A stretch of 59,438 nt of DNA from Bacteroidetes bacterium ADurb.Bin012 (GTDB taxonomy: Bacteria > Bacteroidota > Bacteroidia > Bacteroidales > TTA-H9): positions 1 through 59,438 of the forward strand of contig MWFC01000007.1 in assembly GCA_002071415.1 (NCBI GenBank), given 5' to 3'. Of this stretch, positions 35,115 through 44,008 are shown piece by piece (positions within the stretch are counted from its first letter, which is position 1; each line of letters opens with the position of its first letter). The notes under the pieces were generated by a model that saw only the letters and a list, made by a program, of their open reading frames with translations, searched no databases and was not told the DNA's origin. The translations under genes were made by a program, and so were the position numbers.

Positions 35115-37895
35115 CTAATAAACGACATTGATGATTTTTCCTGGAACGACGATGATTTTTTTGGGCTTATTCCCTTGAAGATAATAGGCAGTCTTTTCGT
35201 TATTTATGATTGCTTGTTCGATTTCATCGTTGTTCAAATCGAGGGGAAGAGAAATATTGAACCGAACCTTCCCATTGAATGAAACAGGATAATCGAAAGA
35301 GGTTTCCATTAGATATTCTCCTTTGTAATCGGGGAGGTGGGCATAGGTAATGCTTTCATTGTGCCCACTCATTTCCCAGAGTTCTTCGGCAATATGTGGA
35401 GCATAAGGAGAAATGAGAATGATAAGTGGCTCGAGTATTTGGCGCTTATTGCATTTTAAATCAGTTAGTTCATTGATGGCAATCATAAAGGCACTGACCA
35501 CTGTATTGAATGAGTATCGTTCGATATCTTCCCTCACCTTCTTAATGGTTCGGTGCAGGATTTTCAGTTCTTTTTCATCGGCTGGCGAGTCGCTCAAGTA
35601 AAAATGATTATGATTATCATGAAACAGTTTCCAGAATTTTCTTAAAAAGCGGAATACTCCTTCTATTCCCATGGTATTCCATGGTTTTGACTGTTCAAGG
35701 GGACCTAAGAACATCTCATAAATTCTCAAGGTATCGGCACCATATTTCTCGATCAAGTCATCAGGATTCTGGACATTATGAAGAGATTTCGACATTTTTT
35801 CGATTTCATAACCACAAACATATTTGCCGTCTTCCAGAATAAAGTCGGCATCGGTGAGATCAGGACGCCATTTCCTAAAAGCCTCCACATCCAGAATATC
35901 ATTATCGACCAGGTGAATATCGACATGAATGGGTTGTACATCGTAAATGTCTTTCAGGCTAAGCGAGACGAAGGTGTTGGTTCCTTTGATACGATAGACG
36001 ATGCTGCTACGACCTTGAATCATGCCTTGATTGATGAGTTTTTGGAAGGGTTCGTCTTCTACGGCTAAACCTATATCGTAAAGAAATTTACACCAGAAGC
36101 GTGAATAGATCAAATGCCCAGTAGCGTGTTCAGAACCGCCTATATACAAATCGACATTTCTCCAATAATTAACTGCTTCATGTGAGAAATACGCCTTATC
36201 ATTATGAGGATCCATGTAGCGGAAATAATAACCACTGGAGCCGGCGAAGCCTGGCATAGTGTTGGTTTCGAGTGGATAACCCTTATAATTCCAATTTTTA
36301 GCTCTAGCCAAAGGAGGCTCACCATTTGTAGTCGGCAAGAAGGCATCGATAAGGGGTAACTCTAAGGGCAATTCATTTTCAGGCAATGTATAAGGGATGC
36401 CATCTTTATAATAAACAGGGAAAGGTTCGCCCCAATAACGCTGACGACTGAAAATAGCATCGCGCAGGCGATAACTGATGGTCCTATGACCAATACCCAT
36501 TTCTTCTACTTTAGCCACAGCTGCCTTAATAGCATCATTCACGTCCATACCATTCATAAAACCACTGTTGATCATGATTCCTTCCTTTGCATCATAAGAG
36601 GAATCGCAAAGATTGATATCTAAGATTTCTTCGTTGGGTTTTTTTACTACTTGGATGATAGGAAGTTGAAAATGGCGAGCAAAGATGAAGTCTCGGCTAT
36701 CATGAGCAGGAACAGCCATAATAGCCCCCGTTCCATATCCGGCTAATACATAATCAGCAATCCAAACGGGTATCTTTTTATTGTTGAATGGATTGATGGC
36801 ATAAGCACCTGTAAACACCCCTGTTACTCTTTTCACCTCTGCCATACGTTCACGCTCAGATCGGTTTTTAGCCCATGTAATATAGGAAGATACGTCATAA
36901 AGGTGTGAAGTCGTAGTAATTTTTTCTGCGAAAGGATGCTCGGGGCTCAGAACCATAAATGTTGCGCCGAATATCGTATCAGGGCGAGTCGTAAAAATTT
37001 CGATAGCATCCTCATAATCAGCTAACTTGAAGAATATGGTGCATCCTTCACTCCTACCTATCCAGTTTCTTTGGATATCCTTGATGGAATCGCTCCAGTC
37101 GATTTTTTCGAGGCCTTCGAGCAAGCGTTCGGCGTAAGCCGTTATTCTAAGCAGCCATTGTTTCATTTTAACTCTTTCGACAGGATAGCCACCCCTCACA
37201 GATAATCCATCACTTACTTCATCGTTAGCTAAAACAGTGCCCAGCTCGGAACACCAGTTGACAATGGTTTCCGATTGATAAGCCAGACGATATTCCATCA
37301 AGATTTCCGAACGTGTTTTTTCAGTGGCCGAATTCCAGTATTGAGCCGAAAAAGAGGGAACTTTGCCGGAAACTGCTTCTATGCCCTCATTTCCATTCAA
37401 TGAAAAATATTCCATTAATTCGCTGATAGGACAAGCTTTGTCGAGTTTCTTGTCGTACCAGGAATTGAAAAGCTGTATAAAAGTCCATTGTGTCCATTTA
37501 TAATAAGAAGGATCGCAGGTTCTTATTTCTCTGTCCCAATCGAAAGAAAAACCTAATCTATCCAATTGCTTTCTATAGCGTTCGATATTTTTACGGGTAG
37601 TAATTTCAGGATGAGTTCCTGTTTGAATGGCATACTGTTCGGCGGGCAACCCAAAGGCATCATAACCCATAGGATGCAAGACATTGTAGCCTTTCAGTCG
37701 CATGTATCGGGCATAAATATCTGAAGCGATATATCCCAAAGGATGTCCTATGTGCAACCCAGCACCCGAAGGATAGGGGAACATGTCCAGAACGTAAAAT
37801 TTAGGTTTGCTACTGGCATTTTCGGTTTTGAAAGTCTTGTTATTACTCCAGTATTTTTGCCACTTGAGCTCGATTTCTCTGAAATTATACTCCAT
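35115..37895 (-). CDS. leuS: Leucyl-tRNA synthetase
   Basis: 926 residues, class I. HIGH is at 48-51 ([10 protein letters not shown]) and KMSKS at 700-704. The large CP1 editing domain in between has the T-rich [19 protein letters not shown] block and [10 protein letters not shown] zinc-site CxxC pair is not seen. Length and order are normal for the phylum. A -7 box (TACTTTTG on the minus strand, 37919-37926) is close upstream of the start. Confidence 0.97.
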   Translation of the reverse strand: MEYNFREIELKWQKYWSNNKTFKTENASSKPKFYVLDMFPYPSGAGLHIGHPLGYIASDIYARYMRLKGYNVLHPMGYDAFGLPAEQYAIQTGTHPEITTRKNIERYRKQLDRLGFSFDWDREIRTCDPSYYKWTQWTFIQLFNSWYDKKLDKACPISELMEYFSLNGNEGIEAVSGKVPSFSAQYWNSATEKTRSEILMEYRLAYQSETIVNWCSELGTVLANDEVSDGLSVRGGYPVERVKMKQWLLRITAYAERLLEGLEKIDWSDSIKDIQRNWIGRSEGCTIFFKLADYEDAIEIFTTRPDTIFGATFMVLSPEHPFAEKITTTSHLYDVSSYITWAKNRSERERMAEVKRVTGVFTGAYAINPFNNKKIPVWIADYVLAGYGTGAIMAVPAHDSRDFIFARHFQLPIIQVVKKPNEEILDINLCDSSYDAKEGIMINSGFMNGMDVNDAIKAAVAKVEEMGIGHRTISYRLRDAIFSRQRYWGEPFPVYYKDGIPYTLPENELPLELPLIDAFLPTTNGEPPLARAKNWNYKGYPLETNTMPGFAGSSGYYFRYMDPHNDKAYFSHEAVNYWRNVDLYIGGSEHATGHLIYSRFWCKFLYDIGLAVEDEPFQKLINQGMIQGRSSIVYRIKGTNTFVSLSLKDIYDVQPIHVDIHLVDNDILDVEAFRKWRPDLTDADFILEDGKYVCGYEIEKMSKSLHNVQNPDDLIEKYGADTLRIYEMFLGPLEQSKPWNTMGIEGVFRFLRKFWKLFHDNHNHFYLSDSPADEKELKILHRTIKKVREDIERYSFNTVVSAFMIAINELTDLKCNKRQILEPLIILISPYAPHIAEELWEMSGHNESITYAHLPDYKGEYLMETSFDYPVSFNGKVRFNISLPLDLNNDEIEQAIINNEKTAYYLQGNKPKKIIVVPGKIINVVY

Positions 37896-37963
37896 TCACT
37901 ATACAAAATTTGAAATTGCAAAAGTAGGACATTACAACGTTTCGCTCTATCCTGTCTTGGGTT

Positions 37964-38591
37964 TTAATGCTGGCCAAGAGTCTTTATGAATAAATAGATG
38001 CCTGATGCTATCAGCACTCCGCCTACTGAAACATTTAAAATTCTTCTCCATTTTCCTTTTGATATCCGACTTAAATAATGCGCTAAAAAACCTTTATTGC
38101 CATTAAAAGACTCTCTGTTAGAAAAATGGAAAGGAAAACGACAAAATGGGAAGAATCATTCGCGATGCTATTTGCCAGAGAGATGCCCTGTGCCACCATC
38201 CAATATAACCAATTGAATGGGTTGAGGGCATTTACAAAAAAAGTTTGTAACATGGGCATCGAACTATAAGAATGGCCAGCTGATAAATGTTTTTTCTAGA
38301 TGTCTATTGATGAAAATAAGCCAATTATAACCAGCAAGATAGACCCTCCCAATCCGAAGTAAAAAAGACGTTGTCTTGTTCAATGAATTGAGCCACCCCA
38401 ATTCCAGCTAAAATGAAAATGAGAACATCAGAAAGAATGACACCAGCGGCCGATAAAAATCCCTGCGTTCGACTCTGAGTAATTGTATGATCGAGAATGA
38501 GAAAAAAAGTTGGTCCTATGCTTATGCCGGCTATCAATCCAAAAGAAATCGACGAAAATATGCTCGATAAATTTTCCATACTTTTATTCAC
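37964..38591 (-). pseudogene. LysE-family exporter, decayed
   Basis: A polytopic protein of about 205 residues can be rebuilt across three lesions. The first frame (from 38591) has FGLIAGISIGPTFFLILDH and ILSDVLIFILAGIGVAQF, then shifts at an A6 run on the plus strand (38361-38366). The second frame gives FGLGGSILLVIIGLFSS, then an in-frame TAG (complement of 38296-38298), then the diagnostic FFVNALNPFNWLYWM. The frame shifts again near 38085-38096 into FLAHYLSRISKGKWRRIL and VGGVLIASGIYLFIK, stopping at 37964. Each lesion is a single base. LysE-type proteins export amino acids or homoserine lactones. Confidence 0.85.
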
Positions 38592-38687
38592 AAACTTACT
38601 TCAATCTTATTCTTCTTGAAAATTTAAAAAGATTTTAATCCTCTTTTTAATTGTGTTTGAATAGATTTGCATAATAAATTCATCATC

Positions 38688-39584
38688 ATGAAAAAACCGC
38701 AACACATTATATGGTGTATCGGTCTTTTACTGTTCTTATTGAGCAGCTTAAAGGCGCAGATTCCCTCCCAAGGATTTTCGTTTGTGTTTATGACGGACAT
38801 TCATCTCACGAGAGATGACTATGCCGTAGAAGGGTTTAGAAAGGCATTGGCTGTCGCTTCTGATTTAAAACCCGATTTTATTATTACTGGTGGAGATTTG
38901 GTGATGGATGCCCTTGATTGTGATTATCAGCATGCTATCGATCAATATGATCTTTATTTAGGAACGATATCCAATTCCCCTATTCCTTTTTACAATGCGA
39001 TGGGAAATCATGAAATTTGGGGCTGGCAAAACAAACATCTCCGTCAGGAAGAATGGGAGGATTATGGGAAAAATCTTTTCAAAAGAAGAATTGGTCCACC
39101 AAATTATTCGTTCGACCATAAGGGTTGGCATTTCGTTGTTATTAATGGAATCGAGTACAATGATTCGACGAGTTATGTAGGTTGGGCTTCAGATGAAACT
39201 CTCGATTTCATTCAGAATGATTTGAAAAATGTTCCGGTTGGCATGCCAATTATTCTCATAACGCATATTCCTTTGATTACGCTCGAAGCTCAATGGGAGA
39301 AAGGTGCACTGGCCTGTAATCATCCTATGGAAGTCATTGGAAATTCGAAGGAGGTTTTGGAATGTTTCCCTGCTCATAGCCTGCGATTAGTTTTACAAGG
39401 CCATTTGCATTATTATGAAAAAATGGAAATCGATGGAATTATTTTTATTACAGGAGGTGCGGTATGTGGAGCCTGGTGGAAAGGAAATTACCGTGTTACC
39501 GACGAAGGTTTTGTGCTCATCAGGATAAATGGGGAATATTGCCAGACGCAGTACATCGATTATGGTTGGGAAGCTATGAGATAA
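38688..39584 (+). CDS. Secreted calcineurin-like metallophosphoesterase
   Basis: 298 residues from the ATG at 38688. The longer frame from 38667 starts inside the -7 box TAGATTTG (38662-38669). A signal peptide (1-23, ending LKAQ) precedes the metal site: D37-I-H39 in FMTDIHLTRDD, GGDLVMDA, GNHEIWGW, ITHIPL and LQGHLHYYEKM. All five metallophosphatase blocks are intact. It probably dephosphorylates or hydrolyses phosphodiesters in the periplasm or outside. Monocistronic. Confidence 0.88.
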   Translation: MKKPQHIIWCIGLLLFLLSSLKAQIPSQGFSFVFMTDIHLTRDDYAVEGFRKALAVASDLKPDFIITGGDLVMDALDCDYQHAIDQYDLYLGTISNSPIPFYNAMGNHEIWGWQNKHLRQEEWEDYGKNLFKRRIGPPNYSFDHKGWHFVVINGIEYNDSTSYVGWASDETLDFIQNDLKNVPVGMPIILITHIPLITLEAQWEKGALACNHPMEVIGNSKEVLECFPAHSLRLVLQGHLHYYEKMEIDGIIFITGGAVCGAWWKGNYRVTDEGFVLIRINGEYCQTQYIDYGWEAMR

Positions 39585-39634
39585 ATTTTCTCTAATTTTT
39601 TTACAATTGGTAAAATGATAATAAATTCCTGTGT

Positions 39635-40147
39635 TTACGGGTTTTTCCCGTGTCTGTATCTATTCCCTTGCTTCATACCCTGATGTAATTTAGATGTATT
39701 CAACATCCCTTCATATAAAGAATCCAGCAAAATACATTGTTCGGGACGGCAAATTCTTTTAAGCTTCAAAAGATGTTGATTCAGGGCCATATTTATTTCT
39801 CCTTCGAGTCTGCCGATTTCTAATGCCAGATAATTTAATTTTATCGTATCGGGAGTGTCTGATTTCAATTCCTGAATCATCTTTTTTCGAATAATAAGCA
39901 TCGAATCGCGTAAGGATGCAATCTGAACATTGTACTGGCGTCGAATTTGATCGTATTGGTTAGTTTGGTTTTCGTCGAGTTGTAAATATCGGATAACCAT
40001 TCCCCTACCTTGACCCACTGGCCTTTCAATTGGAGCGGAACCCGTGATTATACGTTGGGTTCTGGCATATAGAGTGATGAATGCCACAATTAAAAAGATT
40101 ATTACAGATGAAAGCACCAAAATCCAAATCTTGTATTTCTTTTCCAT
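39635..40147 (-). CDS. Spy/CpxP-like periplasmic sensor protein
   Basis: 170 residues. One N-terminal membrane helix (about 7-30) is followed by an all-helical periplasmic part: LQLDENQTNQYDQIRRQY, then SLRDSMLIIRKKMIQEL and a long helix. The LxLxxxQ-type helix followed by a four-helix pattern is that of heavy-metal-sensor/Spy-type proteins (CnrX, ZraP relatives). The C-terminus is Lys- and Arg-rich with a few His and Met. It is last in the sigma/anti-sigma operon, so it probably senses envelope stress or metal for that pair. Confidence 0.72.
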   Translation of the reverse strand: MEKKYKIWILVLSSVIIFLIVAFITLYARTQRIITGSAPIERPVGQGRGMVIRYLQLDENQTNQYDQIRRQYNVQIASLRDSMLIIRKKMIQELKSDTPDTIKLNYLALEIGRLEGEINMALNQHLLKLKRICRPEQCILLDSLYEGMLNTSKLHQGMKQGNRYRHGKNP

Positions 40148-40181
40148 TTATCGAATTATTAGCCTTTAAAAAAACTTTAAA

Positions 40182-40631
40182 TCATTCTAAGTCACTCTCT
40201 TCAAAAATCATCTCGAGCCCTAAAGGCTCATTCGCTATTCCGTCTTCCATAACCAAAACCTCTTGAAGTGTTAATTCGTCGGTTGGTAAAGTTGGCAAGA
40301 GAATTCTTCCAGTATAATAACCCATGAGGACAGCAAAGATGATACTGAAACCATAGAGAAAGATATTTCTGGGCTTGGATTGGAAAATCCAGGATGTAGA
40401 AGATCGATTTATATCCTGGGTATTTAGGCGGGCTTGGAAACGAGTGAAGAAATAAGGATCGGGTTCGAAATTTACTTTTGATTCAACAGCCGATTCGATC
40501 TCTTCGGCCAATGTCGAACAGTTGGTGCATTTCAACAGATGTTGTTTTGACGATATAATTTCTTGCTGGCTTAACCTCTTCGATTTATACCGTGGATACC
40601 ATTTATTGAAGTTCTGGCAATCGATTTTCAT
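40182..40631 (-). CDS. Anti-sigma factor with zinc-finger (ZAS) domain
   Basis: 149 residues. The N-terminal ZAS signature is C5 ... H31-x3-C35-x2-C38 (QHLLKCTNCSTL), which binds zinc and grips the sigma factor. One membrane helix (about 90-112, FLYGFSIIFAVLMGYYTGRI) leads to a short acidic C-terminal tail (about 40 residues) outside. It overlaps the end of the sigma gene by 4 nt, the standard sigma/anti-sigma arrangement. The signal it responds to is unknown. Confidence 0.82.
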   Translation of the reverse strand: MKIDCQNFNKWYPRYKSKRLSQQEIISSKQHLLKCTNCSTLAEEIESAVESKVNFEPDPYFFTRFQARLNTQDINRSSTSWIFQSKPRNIFLYGFSIIFAVLMGYYTGRILLPTLPTDELTLQEVLVMEDGIANEPLGLEMIFEESDLE

Positions 40632-41188
40632 GGCTTTAGGAGTTTATAATACTTGGCAAGATATTTTCGTAAGTTGTTTTTTGCTCGTTGTGTAAGCGAA
40701 TCGATGGCTTTTGGAGTTTTTTCCATTATTTCGGCTACTTCAGAGTAGGACAAATCCTCGATATGCGTCAAAATAAATGCAATTCTCTGGTTTTTTGGAA
40801 GTTTATTCAAGGCATGGTTTAAAATTTTTCTTGTTTCCTTTTTTTCTACAAAATGATTGAAAGTTCTGGGATGAAGAATGTTATTTTCTGATTCCAGGGC
40901 TTGTGCATAAATTTTATGCGAAGTATGTGAAAAAGGAATAGCACTATTTTTACGTTTCGAGTTTAATCCATGATTCAGGGCTATGCGATATATCCATGTG
41001 GATAGAGAAGACTTTTTACGAAACCCTGAGATACCGAGATGAATCTTCATAAAAACCTCTTGGGTAAAATCTTCCACTTCTTCTTCTTGCATAAAGAGTT
41101 GGTATCCAATTGACCTAATCATGGGTTCAAAATTTTCGACCAGGATACGAAATGCATTTTGGTTGTTTTCTTGCAAAGCCTCTATCAA
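40628..41188 (-). CDS. ECF-type RNA polymerase sigma factor
   Basis: 186 residues from a TTG at 41188. Region 2: FTQEVFMKIHLGISGF and LSTWIYRIALN. Region 4: LPKNQRIAFILTHIEDLSYSEVAEIM and the recognition helix KAIDSLTQRAKNNLRKYL. There is no ATG in the first 22 codons. Upstream in frame the codons ATA GAT GAA TCC TCC (from 41203) would read as a normal sigma N-terminus (MDESSLIEAL) if ATA were ATG. The true start is thus uncertain. It is first in an operon with the anti-sigma and Spy-like genes. A -7 box (TAAGTTTG on the minus strand) is at 41251-41258. Confidence 0.9.
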   Translation of the reverse strand: MIEALQENNQNAFRILVENFEPMIRSIGYQLFMQEEEVEDFTQEVFMKIHLGISGFRKKSSLSTWIYRIALNHGLNSKRKNSAIPFSHTSHKIYAQALESENNILHPRTFNHFVEKKETRKILNHALNKLPKNQRIAFILTHIEDLSYSEVAEIMEKTPKAIDSLTQRAKNNLRKYLAKYYKLLKP

Positions 41189-41361
41189 GGAGGATTCATC
41201 TATTTTCTGTTTACAAATAATAGTCTATTTTTTTCGAGATGATTTATTTGCAAACTTAATGATAACATCTTGAGATAAACATTTTTAATAGGGGAGCAAA
41301 TCGTGGCTTGGGAAGGGATTCCTCAGCAGAATCGTATCAGCGATTGGGAATGGTTTGATTA

Positions 41362-41742
41362 TTACCTCGAGAGTTGAGTTGCTTTGTAGCCCTTATGTCC
41401 TCCACGTTTACCTGAGAATCTGCTGGGATAGTTGTCGCACACTCCATCGTTGTTTGCGTCAACAAAATATCTGTTCATTCTTATTCCTGTTCTGTTTCCA
41501 TAGTTGTCGCATACTCCATCTCCATTTTTATCAATAAAGGCTCCCCTTCCCTGTATCCAAGCTCTTGATGGCCAATTGTCGCAAATTCCATCCTTGTTTT
41601 GGTCTAAGAATCGAGGAGAAGTTAAAGGAGTAGAACCAATATTTTTATATTGAGACTGATTCTTTGAAGTTGTTTGAGCCATAATTGCAATCGGAAACAG
41701 GCTCATCATCGTTACACATAAAATGATCATTTTGGATTTCAT
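41362..41742 (-). CDS. Secreted protein with three calcium-binding DxNxDGxxD repeats
   Basis: 126 residues. Signal peptide (1-22, ending IMAQ), then three copies of a short repeat: FLDQNKDGICDNWPSR, FIDKNGDGVCDNYGNR and FVDANNDGVCDNYPSR, about 25-30 residues apart, followed by a basic tail. Each has the D-x-[NK]-x-D-G-x-x-D loop of EF-hand or dockerin calcium sites, plus one Cys, so three free Cys in all. It lies upstream of the sigma operon on the same strand (gap of 173 nt). A role in calcium or metal binding at the envelope is likely; linkage to the sigma system is inference. Confidence 0.75.
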   Translation of the reverse strand: MKSKMIILCVTMMSLFPIAIMAQTTSKNQSQYKNIGSTPLTSPRFLDQNKDGICDNWPSRAWIQGRGAFIDKNGDGVCDNYGNRTGIRMNRYFVDANNDGVCDNYPSRFSGKRGGHKGYKATQLSR

Positions 41743-41836
41743 CTTATTTAAAATTTTAATTGGGTTATTCTATTTGACCATGAATGATGAAAAAACCCTC
41801 GGGTAAATGAAATTTTTATTTGGGAATAGATTTTCC

Positions 41837-41865
41837 AAAAAAAAGCCACAGAATTTTCTCTGTGG
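41837..41865 (-). terminator. Terminator of tRNA-Ala
   Basis: CCACAGA (41846-41852) pairs with TCTGTGG (41859-41865). On the minus strand GC and eight T follow. Confidence 0.85.
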
Positions 41866-41872
41866 TCTGATG

Positions 41873-41946
41873 TGGAGCGTAGGGGAGTCGAACCCCTGAC
41901 CTTTAGACTGCCAGTCTAACGCTCTAGCCAACTGAGCTAACGCCCC
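41873..41946 (-). tRNA. tRNA-Ala (anticodon GGC)
   Basis: The minus strand starts GGGGCGTTAGCTCAG. The anticodon arm TTAGA-CTGGCAG-TCTAA gives GGC, the T arm AGGGGTTCGACTCCCCT is intact, and the acceptor pairs GGGGCGT with ACGCTCC before discriminator A. 74 nt; CCA is not encoded. Confidence 0.94.
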
Positions 41947-42072
41947 AATGTTTTATGGCATGCAAAAGTAAGCTATTTTTTTTATTTCTTTGCTTAATTT
42001 TATGAAAAATCCTTTACCATATTGTCGATGATATTAGAAGGCTTGCTTTTTAAAATTTATCAAAGGTAGATT

Positions 42073-42753
42073 ATGTCGAAATTATACCTGGTGCCAACAC
42101 CTATTGGTAACCTCGAGGACATTACTCTGAGGGCATTGCGTATACTTAAAGAAGTCAATTTTATATTGGCCGAAGATACGCGTTCATCACGAATATTATT
42201 ACAACATTATCAAATTCAAACCCCATTGGTTTCTCATCATAAGTTCAACGAACATCAATCATTGAGAAAGGTAATAGAAAGGCTAAGAAATGGGGAAATG
42301 GCAGCCTTGATTTCCGATGCTGGAACTCCGGCTATTTCCGATCCAGGATTTTTATTGGTGAGAGAATGCATTAGAGAAAATATTTCGATTGAATGTCTTC
42401 CGGGTCCCGTAGCTTTTATACCTGCGCTGGTTGAGTCGGGCTTACCTTGCGATAGGTTTTATTTCGAAGGTTTCCTGCCAGTAAAAAAAGGAAGGAAGAC
42501 ACGAATGGCACGTATGGCACAGAGAGATGAAACTACTATTGTTTATGAGTCTCCTTACCGAATAGTTCGTACCTTAAAGGAGCTTTCTGAGATTTTAGGA
42601 ATGGAAAGGAAGGCCTCTATTTCGCGCGAAATCAGCAAGATATTCCATGAAACCATTAGAGGCACATTTTTGGAACTCATAGAATGGGCAAAATCCAAAC
42701 CTTTAAAAGGGGAATTTGTTATTGTTATAGGAGGCACAAAAGATGAAAACTGA
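42073..42753 (+). CDS. rsmI: 16S rRNA (cytidine(1402)-2'-O)-methyltransferase
   Basis: 226 residues, tetrapyrrole-methylase fold. It 2'-O-methylates C1402 of 16S rRNA with SAM. Seen: LVPTPIGNLEDITLRAL, AEDTRSSRILL, LISDAGTPAISDPGFLLV, LPGPVAFIPALVESG and YESPYRIVRTL. It is shorter than the E. coli protein and lacks its C-terminal extension, as usual in this phylum. The end overlaps the FRG-domain gene by 11 nt, starting a four-gene operon. Confidence 0.95.
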   Translation: MSKLYLVPTPIGNLEDITLRALRILKEVNFILAEDTRSSRILLQHYQIQTPLVSHHKFNEHQSLRKVIERLRNGEMAALISDAGTPAISDPGFLLVRECIRENISIECLPGPVAFIPALVESGLPCDRFYFEGFLPVKKGRKTRMARMAQRDETTIVYESPYRIVRTLKELSEILGMERKASISREISKIFHETIRGTFLELIEWAKSKPLKGEFVIVIGGTKDEN

Positions 42754-43543
42754 CTTAATAGCCAAAAACTGGGTTCATCTTCAGGATTTGCTTTTTCGTG
42801 ATACCTGGGATAAAGATTTGAAGCGATATCGTTCAGCTTATGTTTATCGGGGTTTATCCGATAAGAATTATCAGCTTGTATCCAGCCTTATTAGGCTTGG
42901 TGGGCCTTACGATAGGCTCGAACGGCATCTGCTGCGAAATTTTATTAAATATGCCCGTCGTGGCTCAACAGGCGAGTCTTTGTGGAATTGGCTCGTATTG
43001 GCTCAACATCATGGTTTGCCCACCCGTTTGATCGACTGGACTTATTCGCCTCTGGTAGCCTTGCATTTTGCTACGGCCAATCCTTTGAAATATAAAGATG
43101 ACGGTGTGATATGGTGTGTCAATTATGTGAAAGCCAATCATTTTTTGCCGCAAAGCTTGCTCGATATCATTCTCGAGGAAGGATCGAATGTATTTACTCC
43201 TTACATGCTCGATAAAGTTTGTAATTCATTGAGTAAACTCAGTGAGTTACAGTCGGAACCCTTCAATATTTTTCTTGAACCTCCTTCACTCGATGAGCGC
43301 ATAGTGAATCAACATGCTCTTTCTTCGCTCATGTCGACTGCAAAAGCTCATCTAGGTGTTTGGTTGCAGAATCACCTCGATATTTACTTCCGCATCATTA
43401 TTCCTGCCGAACTCAAATGGGAAATCAGGGATAAACTCGATCAGTCGAATATTACCGAAAGAGTTCTTTTCCCTGGCCTCGACGGACTGAGTCTATGGCT
43501 TAAACGGAATTATAGCCCAAAAGATATTCCTTTCGACATTTAG
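42743..43543 (+). CDS. FRG-domain protein, function unknown
   Basis: 266 residues. The FRG signature is complete: YVYRGLSDKNYQL with Y35-R36-G37, a basic helix HLLRNFIKYAR, then WNWLVLAQHHGLPTRLIDW and SPLVALHFAT (to about residue 110). The C-terminal half (about 125-266) has no feature I can name. FRG domains are widespread, often in mobile or defence contexts, but biochemically uncharacterised. The conserved Arg, His, Thr-Arg and Asp suggest nucleotide or ADP-ribose chemistry, which is only inference. The start overlaps rsmI and a NUDIX gene follows 12 nt after the stop. Confidence 0.85.
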   Translation: MKTDLIAKNWVHLQDLLFRDTWDKDLKRYRSAYVYRGLSDKNYQLVSSLIRLGGPYDRLERHLLRNFIKYARRGSTGESLWNWLVLAQHHGLPTRLIDWTYSPLVALHFATANPLKYKDDGVIWCVNYVKANHFLPQSLLDIILEEGSNVFTPYMLDKVCNSLSKLSELQSEPFNIFLEPPSLDERIVNQHALSSLMSTAKAHLGVWLQNHLDIYFRIIIPAELKWEIRDKLDQSNITERVLFPGLDGLSLWLKRNYSPKDIPFDI

Positions 43544-43555
43544 TTATTTTTGAAA

Positions 43556-44008
43556 ATGTCATATACTTATGAATATCCACGACCCTGTGTTACCGTTGAT
43601 GTTGCATTATTTCGTAAACATCACGACAAGGAGGAGATTTTACTGATACAACGTAAAAATCCTCCTTTCGAAGGCATGTGGGCTTTACCAGGAGGATTTA
43701 TCAACATGGACGAGAATCTTTCTGAAGCCGCCTTTAGAGAATTGAAAGAAGAAACGGGTTTGACCCCTCGCACTCTTTTCCAATTTCGCACTTATGGAGA
43801 TGTTTATCGTGATCCGCGGCATAGAACCATTACAATAGTTTATTATGGTTTTATTGATTTTGAAGTAAGCCAGCCTTTGTCGGGCGACGATGCCGCCGAC
43901 GCAGCTTGGTTCTCCATTCAAAAACTGCCTCCACTTGCTTTTGACCACACTCAAATCATCAATGAACTTATAGAATATCTTATATCAAATCATCAAATCG
44001 TGTTATGA
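43556..44008 (+). CDS. NUDIX hydrolase
   Basis: 150 residues from the ATG at 43556 (a TTG two codons upstream is less likely). The Nudix box is perfect: G47-x5-E53-x7-R61-E62-x2-E65-E66-x-G68, preceded by FEGMWALPG. The family cleaves nucleoside diphosphates linked to another moiety. The N-terminal YPRPCVTVDVALF resembles ADP-ribose pyrophosphatase-type members, but the substrate is not certain. It sits between the FRG gene (12 nt) and a T9SS cargo gene, which it overlaps by 4 nt (ATGA). Confidence 0.92.
   Translation: MSYTYEYPRPCVTVDVALFRKHHDKEEILLIQRKNPPFEGMWALPGGFINMDENLSEAAFRELKEETGLTPRTLFQFRTYGDVYRDPRHRTITIVYYGFIDFEVSQPLSGDDAADAAWFSIQKLPPLAFDHTQIINELIEYLISNHQIVL

Noticed and set aside
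42743..44008. FRG-NUDIX as a proven toxin-antitoxin pair
   Set aside because: No evidence of toxicity or neutralisation is visible in sequence; kept only as a hypothesis in the operon finding.
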